From Acarospora socialis (taxonomy: Eukaryota; Ascomycota; Lecanoromycetes; Acarosporales; Acarosporaceae), in contig JAMYGW020000011.1 in the NCBI GenBank assembly GCA_025617375.2, forward strand, positions 868,001 through 932,000: a DNA stretch of 64,000 nt, given 5' to 3'. The translations under genes were made by a program, and so were the position numbers. A model generated the notes under the pieces. The model was not told the DNA's origin. It made no database searches and saw only the letters and a list, made by a program, of their open reading frames with translations. The stretch's first letter is position 1. Each line of letters starts with the position of its first letter. This document shows positions 1-11,900 of this stretch, piece after piece.

Positions 1-3000
1 TGGTGTATTTGATTATCTATGCTTTCCCATCTCAAACGAGCGTGTGGTGTTTGCGGATCACCTGGAAGGATGTAAGCACACCTCGAGAGATGGACGGAGA
101 ACTCGCACCAGTAAGGAAACGTGGAACGAAACAGTGTGCACTGCGGTCCAGTAGATTACACTCTCTTGCCACGCTGATTGCAGTCAAGATATTGTCTCCA
201 GTACACATGACATTGCGAATTCCGGCCTCGTTGAGCTCGTGTATTACCCCAGCTGTGGTATGTTTGAGCTTGTTCTCGAAAATAAAGAAGCCAACGAAGT
301 CAAGGTCAGATTCAGCTTCGACGCGAGTCATCTTCTGCGTCTTGAGCCAGCTTATTTTAGGAAGACATTTGGTAGCGCAAGCAATGACTCGAAAGCCTCT
401 ATGAGTGTAGTACCCTAGCAACTCGTCATAGTCAACCGGGACTACTCGGATGCTGTCAGTTTCTCAACAGAATCCAAATTGGGATGGAATGACACACAGC
501 TCCCGGCGCGACATATGTCCTTCATGCACTCTGGTGCACCTTTAACATACACATCCACTCCCTGCGCTCCAAATTGCCGTACAAGGACGCTAGCTCGACG
601 GAGCTGTGAGACGAATTCGAATGATCGTAGCACACCTAACTCGATTGGTAGTGTCTATACCCCAGATTAGCTCAGACAAGAAGCCTTTTGCGTTCAGCGT
701 ACAGTGGTATTGTCACTGCTGGCGTCAATGTCGAAGTCGAATCCCGCCGGAGGCCTCGCAACCGACGGAGAGAGCTTTGTCTGTTCCTCGACTTCACCAC
801 TGCCCTGCTTTTGTTCACCTTCCTCGAAGGACCAGCCCGTGAACTCGAACATCTTCAAGTCTAGCGGATCGCCAAGAAGCTCACCGTTGACCGCACGCAA
901 AGAATGGCAAGTAGCCATCGTATACAGAGCTGCTTTATGAAGCCGGTAGTCAATTGTAGGATCTCGTTCATAGCTTGGGCCCGGCAGCAGCGATGCTGAG
1001 TCGTTGAGGATATCACTGAACCTAAGGTTCCATCAATTGCTTGCTCATGGTGCGTCCCACGGAGTGGTCGCGTTTCCGTACCTCATGCCCGGTCGGTGTA
1101 CTACTCGAACGCCGAGAACATCCAGCCCTTCGTCTGTCAATGTTCCCGTTTTGTCGAAGCAAACTATATCGAGTTTTCCACCCACATTGACTCTGAGCAG
1201 ATTTAGTTGCGCGTCCCTAAGTCGTCGGAGTGGAGAGTTACCTTTGAGGACTAATGCAGAAGATTTGCACCTTTTTGAGGCGAGACAATGCAAAGTTTGT
1301 CCCAATGGTCAGAGTGGCTGGCAATGCAGGAGGGACTACGATAGTGATCAGATCAAGTGCGCGAACAATGATAAGATGCCAAGCAAGCTGGTTTGATGTC
1401 AGCCCAAGTCAACAGACAGCCATAGATCTCTGCTTTACCTTCAGGCGAACAAAATTAATGAACGATGCGACAAAGCCCAGGACGGCAATCACTCCCATGA
1501 CGGATATGTAGCGGAACGAGTCCCTGTAGAACTTGAAACCCGAGGGTTTTGGAAACAGCATAGAGCGAACCAAAGCCCCCTTAGTGGTATTGAAGCCAGT
1601 CCGTACCACGATTGCCAGAGCGACAGCCTCGTCATCTTGATCGTCCTGTGGGCGCCTTGCTCGAATTATCTTCGTGCCGGAAAAGAGGAAATGTTTCGCG
1701 ACATCCGGAAGCATTGAGGATGCGCTTAGATCGAGCAAAGCCAAGGACTCATTTGTCGCTGGTATTTTCGACACCGGGACGGATTCACCTAGAACATGAG
1801 TATTGCCCGTCTATCGGTGTTGGATAGGTTTATTACCTGTGAGCATGCTCTCGTTGACTATGCAGTCTCCAGCCAACAACAAGCTATCACATGGAAATTG
1901 TGTTAGGGAAGGGTCGGAAATTTCGTATACATCACCAGGGACCAACTCGCTGGAAGTTATATACCGCCCTAAGATTGGTAAGCAGACATCGTGGTTGAAG
2001 AGATAGATACTAACAGAACCGGTTCCGCAAGACTCGCACATCGCAATCATATCTTGACAGCTCCCGAAGACGTCGCATGGTCTACGAATCAGCGAAACAC
2101 AAGCGTACGTAGGAATGAGCTCACCGAGCGTGTCTCGAGCAATGTAGTCGTAATGCTGGCAACAGATATGATGAAGATGCAGACCGCATAGTAATAATAT
2201 TGATCGAGGGACCACAGGATTAAGCTGGCAACTTGAAACACGTAGAAAGGATGAAAGGCCTTTCCTTGGTAAGCAATGTGGCGTTGAGAGGCCTGGTGAG
2301 AACCTACTTCGTCCACCAGCAGCTGAGGCACAGATTTCTCTTTAATGGATATAATATTCTTTCCGAAAAGTCTCTGCCGGCTCTCCTTTTTTTCGCCATC
2401 CAGGCCGGCTCTTATAGACCTGACATCCGTCCAGGTCGGATCCTTCCAACTATTGCAGAGTACGAATATGTCTTTCAAAGGATGGAACGAGAACCTGATG
2501 TATCGATAATCTACAAAGCGTAAGTGGTTCATGACAGGATCATCGTCTTCGTCGTAGTACCGCAATCCCCCCTTCTCATTGGAACCGAAGACGGTCGATA
2601 AGGCTTGCCCATACTGTTGATTGGTGACATCGTGAACAGTGAACTCGCCCCATTGGTTCTGCCGGATTTTAACAAATGATCTCGATCTAAGGCGGTCAGA
2701 TGATAAACTTACCTCGATAACAACCCAGGGACATTCGCGCAACGGAGTTGGAGAGCCTATCAGTCGTACTCGCCACTTGGGTAGCCATCGCAATAGCAGG
2801 TAGCCCAACCCTAAAGTTATGCCGCATAGAAATACATAAATAGCCAATCCAACGACACTCGTGCGGAACCCCGCAACCACGATGGTCAGGTCCTCCGTCA
2901 AGATATAGATCTTCTGAGTAACACGACCTCCGTGGCCATAGCCACTGCTCCCTGTCTTAGACGAGTCTTGGCGAAGAAGAGGGTTCTCAGCCGAAATTCT

Positions 3001-3288
3001 AGAGGACCTTGACGAGCCTTGGCGTGAAGATCGTGGTTGATTGGACTCGAGATCGTCCTCAGGCCACTCTCCATAGCCGGCTTCGTCGTCGCTTTCCTCT
3101 ACCACCGCCTCGTCCGCATTCCACTCTTCCGGCTGCTCATTTTCCTGAAAGTATGTGAAGCTAGTTGTCGAGTTTGCGCGAGACCGCCGGTGTGCAAAGG
3201 AAGTGATACTCGACGGTATGCTCTCAGACATCGGACCAGCAAAGACCTCCAACAGGTCAGCGCGGGATACGACGAGAGGCGGGCACAA
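1..3288 (-). CDS. YPK9: P5B-type cation-transporting ATPase (Ypk9/ATP13A family), C-terminal part outside window
   Basis: Vacuolar/lysosomal P5B ATPase; family members export polyamines from the vacuole and affect metal tolerance. Read on the minus strand from ATG 3288 (an in-frame Met at 3231, MSESIPSS, is an alternative start). An acidic and Ser-rich N-terminus is followed by the P5-specific membrane hairpin (around 2780-2900), the FHPFYVFQ membrane entry (around 2235), the actuator stretch ending in NESMLTG (around 1840), the P5 signature PPALP (around 1335), the phosphorylation motif DKTGTLT (around 1140), KGAPE in the nucleotide-binding domain (around 530) and CTGDN (around 200). The hinge GDGxND motif must lie beyond position 1. 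Several short introns interrupt it, e.g. one at about 2660-2715 where GTAAGT..CAG separates VVIE from NQWGEF. Frame changes between blocks fit introns, though I did not resolve every one. It diverges from NAP1 across a 0.9-kb spacer. Confidence 0.93.
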
Positions 3289-4187
3289 CAGGAGTTATAC
3301 CTCGTCGTGTGCCATCTCCACGTCAGAAACAAAACTTGCACTAACCCTAACATTAGAGAGGGTAAGAGGTTCTGCACATGCATACTGACTTGCTAATGTT
3401 CGAGTCCCGCCTATATGGCGATGAATTGTAGCTTGAAGGCGGGACTCGGTCGGGACGCGAATGACTCCGCCGCGGGTGGATGGGCAGTGACTCAAATCCA
3501 GCCATGTCGAAAGAGGAACCTAAGACAGTGTCTTCTCCGGCAAGCTATGGACGTTGCTCATGGGTATGCTGATCATTACTCGCACCGCAGCGGAAAGCAT
3601 TGAAGCTGTGCACGGCATGTGCCGCTGCATACAAGGGGTATATTTCGGTTGGTGGGGTTCTAGCTAAAGACAGGAGGGACAAGTACTCGTACCCTATAAG
3701 GTATGGCTACACACGGGACATACATGGTTTGTTCTCAGATACCTCTGCAATCACGAACACTGCTATGTCTCTGCATACATTGTCACCGTAGTGGCAGCTT
3801 TCCCAAGTGCAGAGGGAAACTCGTGTCATCGCCCCAGTACTCAAGGAATCCAAACGTGTTGGCTTATGAGTACCTAAGGGAGGATGTATACCTTAGTCGT
3901 AGTTCATGATACCCCCACCGTACGAGTCAGTGCGGAAACTGAGCGCTAGCGCGGTCAACAGCGAGAAGACTTCACTTTAACTTGCCTTAAGTAAGGTTCT
4001 CATAAATTCATCCTTGGTACTAGGTAGTAACTCACTCACTCACTCACTTACTACCTTACTACTCATACTTGATGATTCTTCAAGTTCAACTACTGTAACA
4101 CACCTTCACCCAAAATCCCAATCTTTGCTCCGAGCAACCTTTGCTGCATATCACCTTGATATCCCGACTCCTCTCAATACTCTGATC
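3289..4187. other. Divergent intergenic region between YPK9 and NAP1
   Basis: About 900 bases with no ORF resembling a known protein; presumably holds both promoters. Contains a short ACTC tandem array at about 4029-4050, just upstream of NAP1. A TTCGAGTCCC stretch at about 3399 resembles a tRNA B box, but no A box or acceptor pairing was found. Confidence 0.6.
4029..4050. repeat. (ACTC)n microsatellite in the NAP1 5' region
   Basis: About five tandem CTCA units, about 140 bases ahead of the NAP1 start codon. Pyrimidine-rich tracts of this kind are common in fungal promoters and 5' UTRs; no further function can be read from it. Confidence 0.8.
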
Positions 4188-5635
4188 ATGTCCGAACCAA
4201 TTCGAAACAAGAAGCTCGATATTACCGCACCGTAAGTCCTGCCCTTTCTGATCTCGTAACCTTACTTGATGAGCACTCACACCAACTTGATTCAGAACTC
4301 CACAAAATACTCCTGCGAACAATGCACCAATCTCTTCGCACGCTCAACAGCCCGGAGTGACCAGCATCAAAGAAGGTTCGCTTTGAATACCTCAACTCTT
4401 ACCGTCTTGTTCAACTGACCGCTTTTTCATGCAGAGGATCTCGATCGGGCCGCGGCTGCCTCAATATTCGCTCAAAACCCGAAGTTGGTCTCCATGATTC
4501 AGGGCAAGCTTGGCTCCTTGGTGGGACGCTCTTCCGGGTACATCGAATCTCTCCCTGCTCCAGTTCGTCGTCGTGTTGCTGGTCTCAAGGGCGTACAGAA
4601 AGAGCACTCCAAACTTGAGGCTGAGTTTCAAGAGGAAGTGCTACAGCTGGAGAAGAAGTACTTTGCCAAGTTCACCCCATTATATCAGAAACGCGCCAAG
4701 ATTGTCAACGGAGCTGCTGAACCAGCGGAGGAAGAGGTCAAGGCCGGCGAGCCGGAAGAAGAGGAGGACGAAGATGACGAGGCCGGGAAGGCAGACACAG
4801 AGAGTCAGGAGAAGAAGGACGATGATGTCACCGGAATTCCCGAATTCTGGCTTTCAGCAATGAAGAACCAAGTCTCACTGGCGGAGATGATCACCGACCG
4901 GGATGAGGCCGCTCTCAAGTCTCTCACGGATGTGCGGATGGAATACCTCGATCGTCCTGGGTTCCGACTCATCTTCGAGTTTGCTGAGAACGAGTACTTC
5001 ACGAACACCACCATCACCAAAACCTACTTCTACCAAGAAGAGAGTGGTTACGGCGGAGATTTCATCTATGACCACGCTGAAGGCGACAAGATTGACTGGA
5101 AATCCGGTAAAGATCTCACGGTAAGGGTTGAGAGCAAGAAGCAACGAAACAAGAGTGAGTGAAGTAAACCCCCAAACAAGCTCTTGCCGGAACTAAATTC
5201 ACCCTGTTAGATACAAAGCAAACACGCGTTGTGAAGAAGACCGTGCCGACAGAATCATTCTTCAACTTCTTCTCGCCGCCGAAACCACCGACAGACGACG
5301 ATGATGACGCCGCATCTGATATCGAAGAACGTCTTGAATTAGATTATCAGCTCGGAGAGGATATCAAGGAGAAGCTGATTCCCCGTGCGATCGACTGGTT
5401 CACTGGCGAAGCATTGCAGTTCGAAGAACTCGAAGACGATTTGGAAGCGGGCGACTTTGAAGACGAGGATGACGAAGAGGACGACGACCTTAGTGATGAC
5501 AAAGATGATGAAGATGAGTCAGAAGAAGAGGTAGGCAATATGCCTTCATTCTCCTTGCAGGTCATTTGACTGACGGGAACGAAGGATGACAACTCGAAGC
5601 CCAAGCAAGAGACTGCCGAGTGCAAGCAGAGCTAG
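4188..5635 (+). CDS. NAP1: Nucleosome assembly protein Nap1
   Basis: Histone chaperone for H2A-H2B that shuttles between nucleus and cytoplasm. Exon model 4188-4231, 4296-4375, 4435-5154, 5211-5530, 5585-5635 totals 1,215 nt (404 aa). The NAP fold is clear: the long dimerisation helix ([17 protein letters not shown], from about 4615), the acidic insert, [12 protein letters not shown] (about 4838), the beta-sheet core with [11 protein letters not shown] (about 4995), and SFFNFFSPP (about 5258) followed by [17 protein letters not shown]. The C-terminus is an acidic Asp/Glu tail, then a terminal CKQS, comparable to the CaaX-like ending of other Nap1 proteins, so farnesylation is plausible. Reading through the last intron would give an alternative end at 5569; splicing is preferred because it yields the conserved Lys-Gln-rich, Cys-containing end. 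Confidence 0.95.
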
Positions 5636-6481
5636 TGGAGCGAACACAGTCACACAGGCTTCCGTTAAAGGTCAGTCTATGCTACTGGCTTACGCGTTGA
5701 CTATCATGGGCTGATCGTCCTTCACAACCAGAGGTGTTACACCCGCCAGTCTGATGTTCTATCGAGTTTTATTTTTGAGGATGTTCTCGGTGTTGCTTCC
5801 CACTTGATGCTTGACGATCTCCTTCCCATTCACTAGAATCCTAGTTTAGTAAATGCGTACTCTCCGCAACTCACTGTAAGCGCCATCAGTGGGGCTAAAG
5901 GAAAAACCTCCTACCGGGCGACTGGCGTGGAGAACATCTCATGGTAAAACAAAAGCGTGTATCACTCAATAGTACCTTAGTACCAACCAAACCGTCATTG
6001 CGCCGAGTGTGGGAATGAAATTTGAGATGTGAGCAAAAGGCATCAGGAGCAAACTCTTAGGCAGAGCAGCAGGTGTTCCCCTGGTTACACATCTTGTGTT
6101 ATTGCGTCGGACCCGGGCTGATAAAGTCGGAAATGCATGTGACGGTCCCATATGGAGCAATAACAGTAATTTGTTCGTAACTCGCCTCTCAATACGAGTA
6201 GTCCAGTTCGTAAGGATACCCAAGAGAATTCCGATCACAACGGATGACCTTGAGTCACATAATCCATCAAAGATCTTGATTGAAGAGTCGACGATTATCG
6301 CCTGAGGTAGGATACTGTTTCAGTATCGAAACGGCAGGAAAGTCCCGATCCTTGGCGCAAATTCTTGGCTTATATATATCCTAGCATATCGTTATTATTG
6401 TATAACTGTACTCTCGATGAGAACGAACTTCGAATTGGATAGTTGTATTTGAATCATCTGTCGTTTTACAGACCCACGGCG
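5636..6481. other. Intergenic region, nothing recognised
   Basis: About 850 bases between the NAP1 stop and the phosphoglycerate dehydrogenase start. ORFs here are short (under 95 codons) and resemble no known family. A short TAGTACCTTAGTACC stretch near 5970 belongs to the TACC/GGTA motif class seen elsewhere in the window. Confidence 0.5.
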
Positions 6482-8227
6482 ATGAAGTCAGCTGCGCGAG
6501 ATATAGAGCCGAATGTCAATGGCCTCTCCAGACAGGTCTCTAATAGCCTGAGTCTGTCGACGTCGCCGACAGCATTTCTCCACTCTCCTCCGTCAAGCTA
6601 CGGTGGAGCACAGCTGTCCAGATCAACCACAGGAGCTTTCACGAAGCAGCTGAAGCCGTTTGCGACACAAGACATCAAGATCCTGCTGCTTGAGAACGTG
6701 AACCAGACAGGTCGTGACATCTTGTCTAGACAGGGCTATCAAGTGGAATTTTTAAGGTCGTCTCTTGCCGAAGAGGAGTTGATCGAAAAGATCCGGTATG
6801 CGGTGACGGGTCTCTAGTGATTTCTTTGGCTGAAATATGTAGCAAGAGACGTTCATGTCATTGGCATCCGTTCCAAGACTAAGCTCACTGCTCGAGTATT
6901 GAAAGAAGCCAAGAACCTCATCGTGATAGGCTGTTTCTGCATTGGTACCAACCAGGTAGATCTACGATATGCAGCACGGCACGGGATCGCAGTCTTCAAT
7001 TCACCATTTAGCAACTCCAGGAGTGTTGCGGAGCTTGTCATTGCTGAGATTATCTCCCTTGCTCGCCAACTTGGAGATCGTTCCATGGAGATGCATAGAG
7101 GCACATGGAACAAGGTCAGCAACAAGTGCTGGGAGATACGGGGAAAGACCCTTGGTAGCATTTCTCCACCTGAGAAGGCGACTTCTCTCTGACAGGTGAC
7201 CGTAGGCATTATCGGGTATGGCCACATCGGATCCCAGTTGTCAGTCCTTGCCGAAGCCTTTGGGATGTCGGTGATCTACTATGACACGATCAACTTGATG
7301 GCCTTAGGTTCTGCAAAACAAGTTCCCACTTTGGAAGCTCTTCTCACTGCCGCCGACTTCGTTACGTGCCATGTGCCTGAACTACCAGAGACTATGAACA
7401 TGATCGGTCACACACAGTTCGAACAAATGAAGCAGGGCAGTTATCTGATCAATGCCAGCCGTGGAAGCGTCGTGGACATCCCGGCCCTCATCAATCATAT
7501 GCGGTCCGGGAAGATCGCCGGCGCCGCTTTGGACGTTTACCCCAGCGAACCTGGCGGCAATGGGGATTATTTCCAGAAGGATCTGAACCGCTGGGCTGAG
7601 GATCTACGTAGTCTGAAGAACATCATACTAACACCACACATCGGTGGAAGCACGGAGGAAGCTCAAAGCGCGATTGGTGTCGAGGTTAGCGAAGCTTTGG
7701 TTCGGTACGTCAACGAAGGAGCCACATTGGGAGCGGTCAACATGCCCGAAGTTAACCTGCGCTCCTTGACCATGGACGAGCCAAATCACGTGCGGGTGAG
7801 TTGTTCCTGTACCACTATTCGAAATTGGAGCAGCTGACGGCTGGTGTAGGTCATATATATTCATCACAATGTCCCTGGTGTCTTACGGAGAGGTGCTTCG
7901 CGAGTCATCTCTTGTTGTCTGCGAGCTAATCATCCTAGTTAACGAGATTCTGGGCGATCATAATGTTGATAAGCAAATGACCGATAACAAAGGCGAGGTC
8001 GGTTGCTCTTTGAGTTTCCAACAAGGGATGTGTCCGATCTTATGACATGTATTCAGGTTGCCTACCTCATGGCCGATATCAGTAATGTCAACGTGCACGA
8101 GATCAAGGACCTGTATGAGAGCTTGGAAGGGTTAAGCTGTGAGTCAGCCGCTGCTACCAAGTCCTGCAGTATCAATCCCAGGATCTGACACTCCACAGCT
8201 CGAATCATGACCCGGGTTCTATACTAG
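6482..8227 (+). CDS. SER3: D-3-phosphoglycerate dehydrogenase (serine biosynthesis)
   Basis: Oxidises 3-phosphoglycerate with NAD+, the first step of cytosolic serine synthesis. Exons 6482-6795, 6847-7154, 7206-7795, 7850-7892, 7939-7997, 8057-8138 and 8199-8227 sum to 1,425 nt (474 aa), close to yeast Ser3/Ser33. The catalytic half has the Rossmann motif GYGHIGSQ (about 7217), the Arg-containing NASRGS substrate/NAD region (about 7452) and the catalytic His in TPHIGGSTEEAQ (about 7633). The C-terminal ACT domain reads VPGVLRRVNEILGDHNVD across two small exons and ends in SRIMTRVLY; in this family ACT domains mediate serine feedback. Start at 6482 is chosen over an in-frame Met at 6443 because it matches the usual N-terminal length. 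Exon skipping or retention would break the ACT domain. Confidence 0.95.
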
Positions 8228-8981
8228 TCCAGCCTCTCTCGAAGCGGCTCCTTCTTTCGTTACGTTTGCATTTGAAGACGTAGAGGGAAGCTGTACCCTA
8301 TAGGCTACAAAGGAACATTGACTGAGAAGGTTCACGTTATCCCGGTCAAGCCCAGTTCAACCTGGATTCCACATGATTGTGGGAACGGCGCATTTCTAGG
8401 TCTCCAGCACACTACAGCCATTGATATGCCCGATCCATGCTGCTGTTCCTCTGCATATTTGATTACGTTTCGTATCTCCAACCACACACCGACAAAGGTT
8501 GTCAAGCCCACAGGTGTAGGTTGACGTGCTCTTAACAACTACTCGAGTACTCTCCATGCTCAACATCGGAGGAATCGTGAAGTGAGGGAGCGCTTGCTAT
8601 GCACAAAGCGGTCTGTCCTGAATCGTAAACTCTCTGGCAACAGATGCCAATGGCCACACGGCGGCGTGAATTATTTTATATATGATTACCCCAGTAAGCA
8701 ACCATGCCTTAACCGACTTCGCATTTGTGGTACGTGCACTTCACCCCCTTTCGCGTCATGGCTAGCGGCATTTCCCGTTCAGTCCATGTCTCAACAATAA
8801 ACATTTTATGGCCACGAACATTCAAAGCCGCTTTTTAGGCTTTCGCCTCCATCTACTGAATGCCTTGAAAGCTTGCAATCGATAGCACCTCGTGTGCTCT
8901 CTGCCGAGACTGAGGTGTTCTCATTTCAGTAGCTGTCCGCTAACAGTCCGGAATTCACCCCTACAGGGGCACTCGTCCCTT
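8228..8981. other. Intergenic region upstream of the myosin V gene
   Basis: About 750 bases; short ORFs only, none recognisable. Probably the 3' UTR of the dehydrogenase and the promoter and 5' UTR of the myosin gene. Confidence 0.5.
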
Positions 8982-11900
8982 ATGGCACATAGCTATGATG
9001 TCGGGACTTGCGCCTGGCAGCCCGATCCTACGGAAGGCTGGATCGCCTCGGAGGTCGAGAAGAAGACTGTGGAAGGGGACAGGGTCAAGTTGCTGTTCCG
9101 GCTGGCGAACGACGAGGTAATGCTTAAGGACTTTGATAGCATTCTCTTCAGGGCTAACGGTTGACTGTTGTTGAATAGTCGAAATGGATAGAGACGACGG
9201 TGTCTGCACTGCAAGATGAACGGAATACTACCCTTCCTCCCCTCATGAATCCTTCCATGCTAGAAGCCAGCGATGACCTTACCAGCTTGTCCCATCTCAA
9301 TGAGCCAGCGGGTATGTCCATGGCTGCTTTCGTGGTTGACCCGTCTGCTGACGATCCTCAGTCCTGCAAGCGATTAAGTTACGATATCTACAGAAAGAGA
9401 TTTACACATACAGTGGCATTGTGTTGATAGCCACAAATCCATTTGCTCGGGTTGATTCCTTATACGTTCCGGGAATGGTACAGGTCTACGCTGGCAAGCA
9501 ACGGGCTTCGCAGGCACCACATCTTTTCGCCATCGCGGAGGAGGCGTTTACGTGAGAATCCTGTGCAAAGACGGCTAGTTACCGGAGCTAACACCGTCCA
9601 GGGATATGCTTCGTGACAACAACAACCAAACGATCGTGGTGTCTGGAGAATCTGGAGCGGGAAAAACAGTGAGCGCCAAATATATCATGCGATACTTTGC
9701 GACACGCGAGTCACCTGAACAGCCGGGTAAACGTTCCAAAGGGAGGGCGGATGCGATGAGCGAAACCGAAGAGCAGATCCTTGCGACCAATCCAATTATG
9801 GAGGCTTTCGGAAACGCAAAGACTACGAGGAACGACAATTCATCAAGGTTCGGGAAATATATTGAGATAATGTTCGACAAGCAACAAGAGATCATCGGAG
9901 CGAAGATACGGACTTATCTGCTTGAACGGTCACGGCTCGTATTCCAGCCTCTGAAGGAAAGGAATTATCACATCTTTTACCAACTCATTGGGGGGGCCAC
10001 GGACAGTGAACGGGAAAGTTTAGGACTCCTACCAGTCGAACACTTCGATTATTTGAACCAAGGGGGATCTCCTGTCATTGGAGGCATTGATGATAACCTA
10101 GAATTTGACGCTACCAGGAAGTCCCTAACTACCATCGGCGTGAAAGAAGAGAAGCAAGCCGAGATCTTTCGCATTCTCGCCGCGTTGTTGCACCTGGGGA
10201 ACGTCAAGATCACCGCCACACGCACAGATTCTGTGCTCGCTTCGTCAGAACCATCACTGGTTCGAGCCTGCCAGATGCTTGGAGTTGATCCCGGTGAATT
10301 CGCCAAATGGACAGTCAAGAAGCAGCTGATAACCAGAGGCGAGAAGATCATGTCAAATCTGACGCAGCAACAGGCCCTCGTGGTCAGAGACTCTGTTGCA
10401 AAATTCATCTACTCCAGCCTGTTTGACTGGCTTGTCGAGAATATCAATCATGGTCTTGCAACGGAAGAAGTGTTAAGCCGCGCCAATTCCTTCATCGGCG
10501 TTTTAGATATTTACGGATTCGAACATTTCGCAAAGAATTCGTTCGAGCAATTCTGTATAAATTATGCTAACGAGAAACTGCAGCAAGAGTTCAACCAGCA
10601 CGTCTTTAAACTCGAGCAAGAAGAGTATCTCAGAGAACAGATTGATTGGACTTTCATAGATTTCTCAGATAATCAGCCCTGCATCGATTTGATCGAAGGG
10701 AAGCTCGGCATTCTGTCCCTTTTGGACGAAGAATCCCGCCTTCCCATGGGATCCGATGAGCAATTTGTGACGAAACTTCATCACAACTTTGCAGGAGATA
10801 AACAGGATTTCTACAGGAAGCCCAGGTTTGGCAAGTCTGCTTTCACAGTCTGCCATTACGCTATCGACGTCACCTACGAATCTGACGGCTTCATCGAAAA
10901 GAACCGGGATACTGTTCCCGACGAGCATATGGAGGTCTTGAGACGATCGACGAACACATTCCTGGCCGATGTCCTCGAAGCTGCGTCCGCTGTTCGCGAG
11001 AAGGATTCGGCCGCGGCTAGTTCACGACAAATACCGGCTCCTGGTCGGAGGATGGGTGTCGCTGTCAACCGAAAGCCTACCCTTGGTGGCATCTTTAAGT
11101 CCTCTCTCATTGAACTGATGAGCACTATCAACTCCACTGATGTACATTATATCCGGTGTATAAAACCCAATGAGGGCAAGGAAGCTTGGAAGTTCGAGGG
11201 GCCAATGGTTCTTAGCCAACTGAGGGCCTGTGGCGTCCTTGAGACGGTAAGAATCAGCTGCGCAGGATATCCGACGCGATGGACGTACGAAGAATTTGCA
11301 CTGCGCTACTACATGCTCGTGCCCTCGCAATCCTGGTCTTCCGAGATTCGCCAGATGGCCAACGCCATTCTGAAGAAAGCGCTCGGTGCCGGCAATGTTC
11401 CTGGTCTTAACAAGTACCAGCTGGGTCTTACCAAAATTTTCTTCCGAGCAGGAATGCTGGCTTTTCTCGAGAACCTGAGAACGTCCAGGTTGAATGAGTG
11501 CGCTATCATGATCCAGAAAAACCTTCGCTGCAAGTATTACCGTCGCAAGTATGTGGAGGCAAGGGAATCTATCATGATGTTCCAGGCATTGAGCAGAGGT
11601 CATAGCGCCAGGCTCCGGGCACAGGATGGTCGCCGTAACAAGGCCGCGACAGTAATTCAACGGGTCTTCCGGGGTCACAAAGAGAGGATAAAGTTCAATA
11701 AGATTCGGAATAACATTATCCTGCTACAAGCGATTCTCAAAGGCTATCTCTGCAGAAGGTCTATCATGGATACGAGGATTGGGAACGCCGCAAAGACGAT
11801 CCAGCGCTCATGGCGCTCGCGACAGCAGATGCGTTCATGGAGGCAATATCGCAAGAAGGTCGTTCTTCTTCAGAGTCTTTGGAGAGGCAGGACCGCCCGT

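Noticed and set aside
3390-3420. tRNA gene suggested by TTCGAGTCCC
   Set aside because: No A box at suitable distance and no acceptor pairing.
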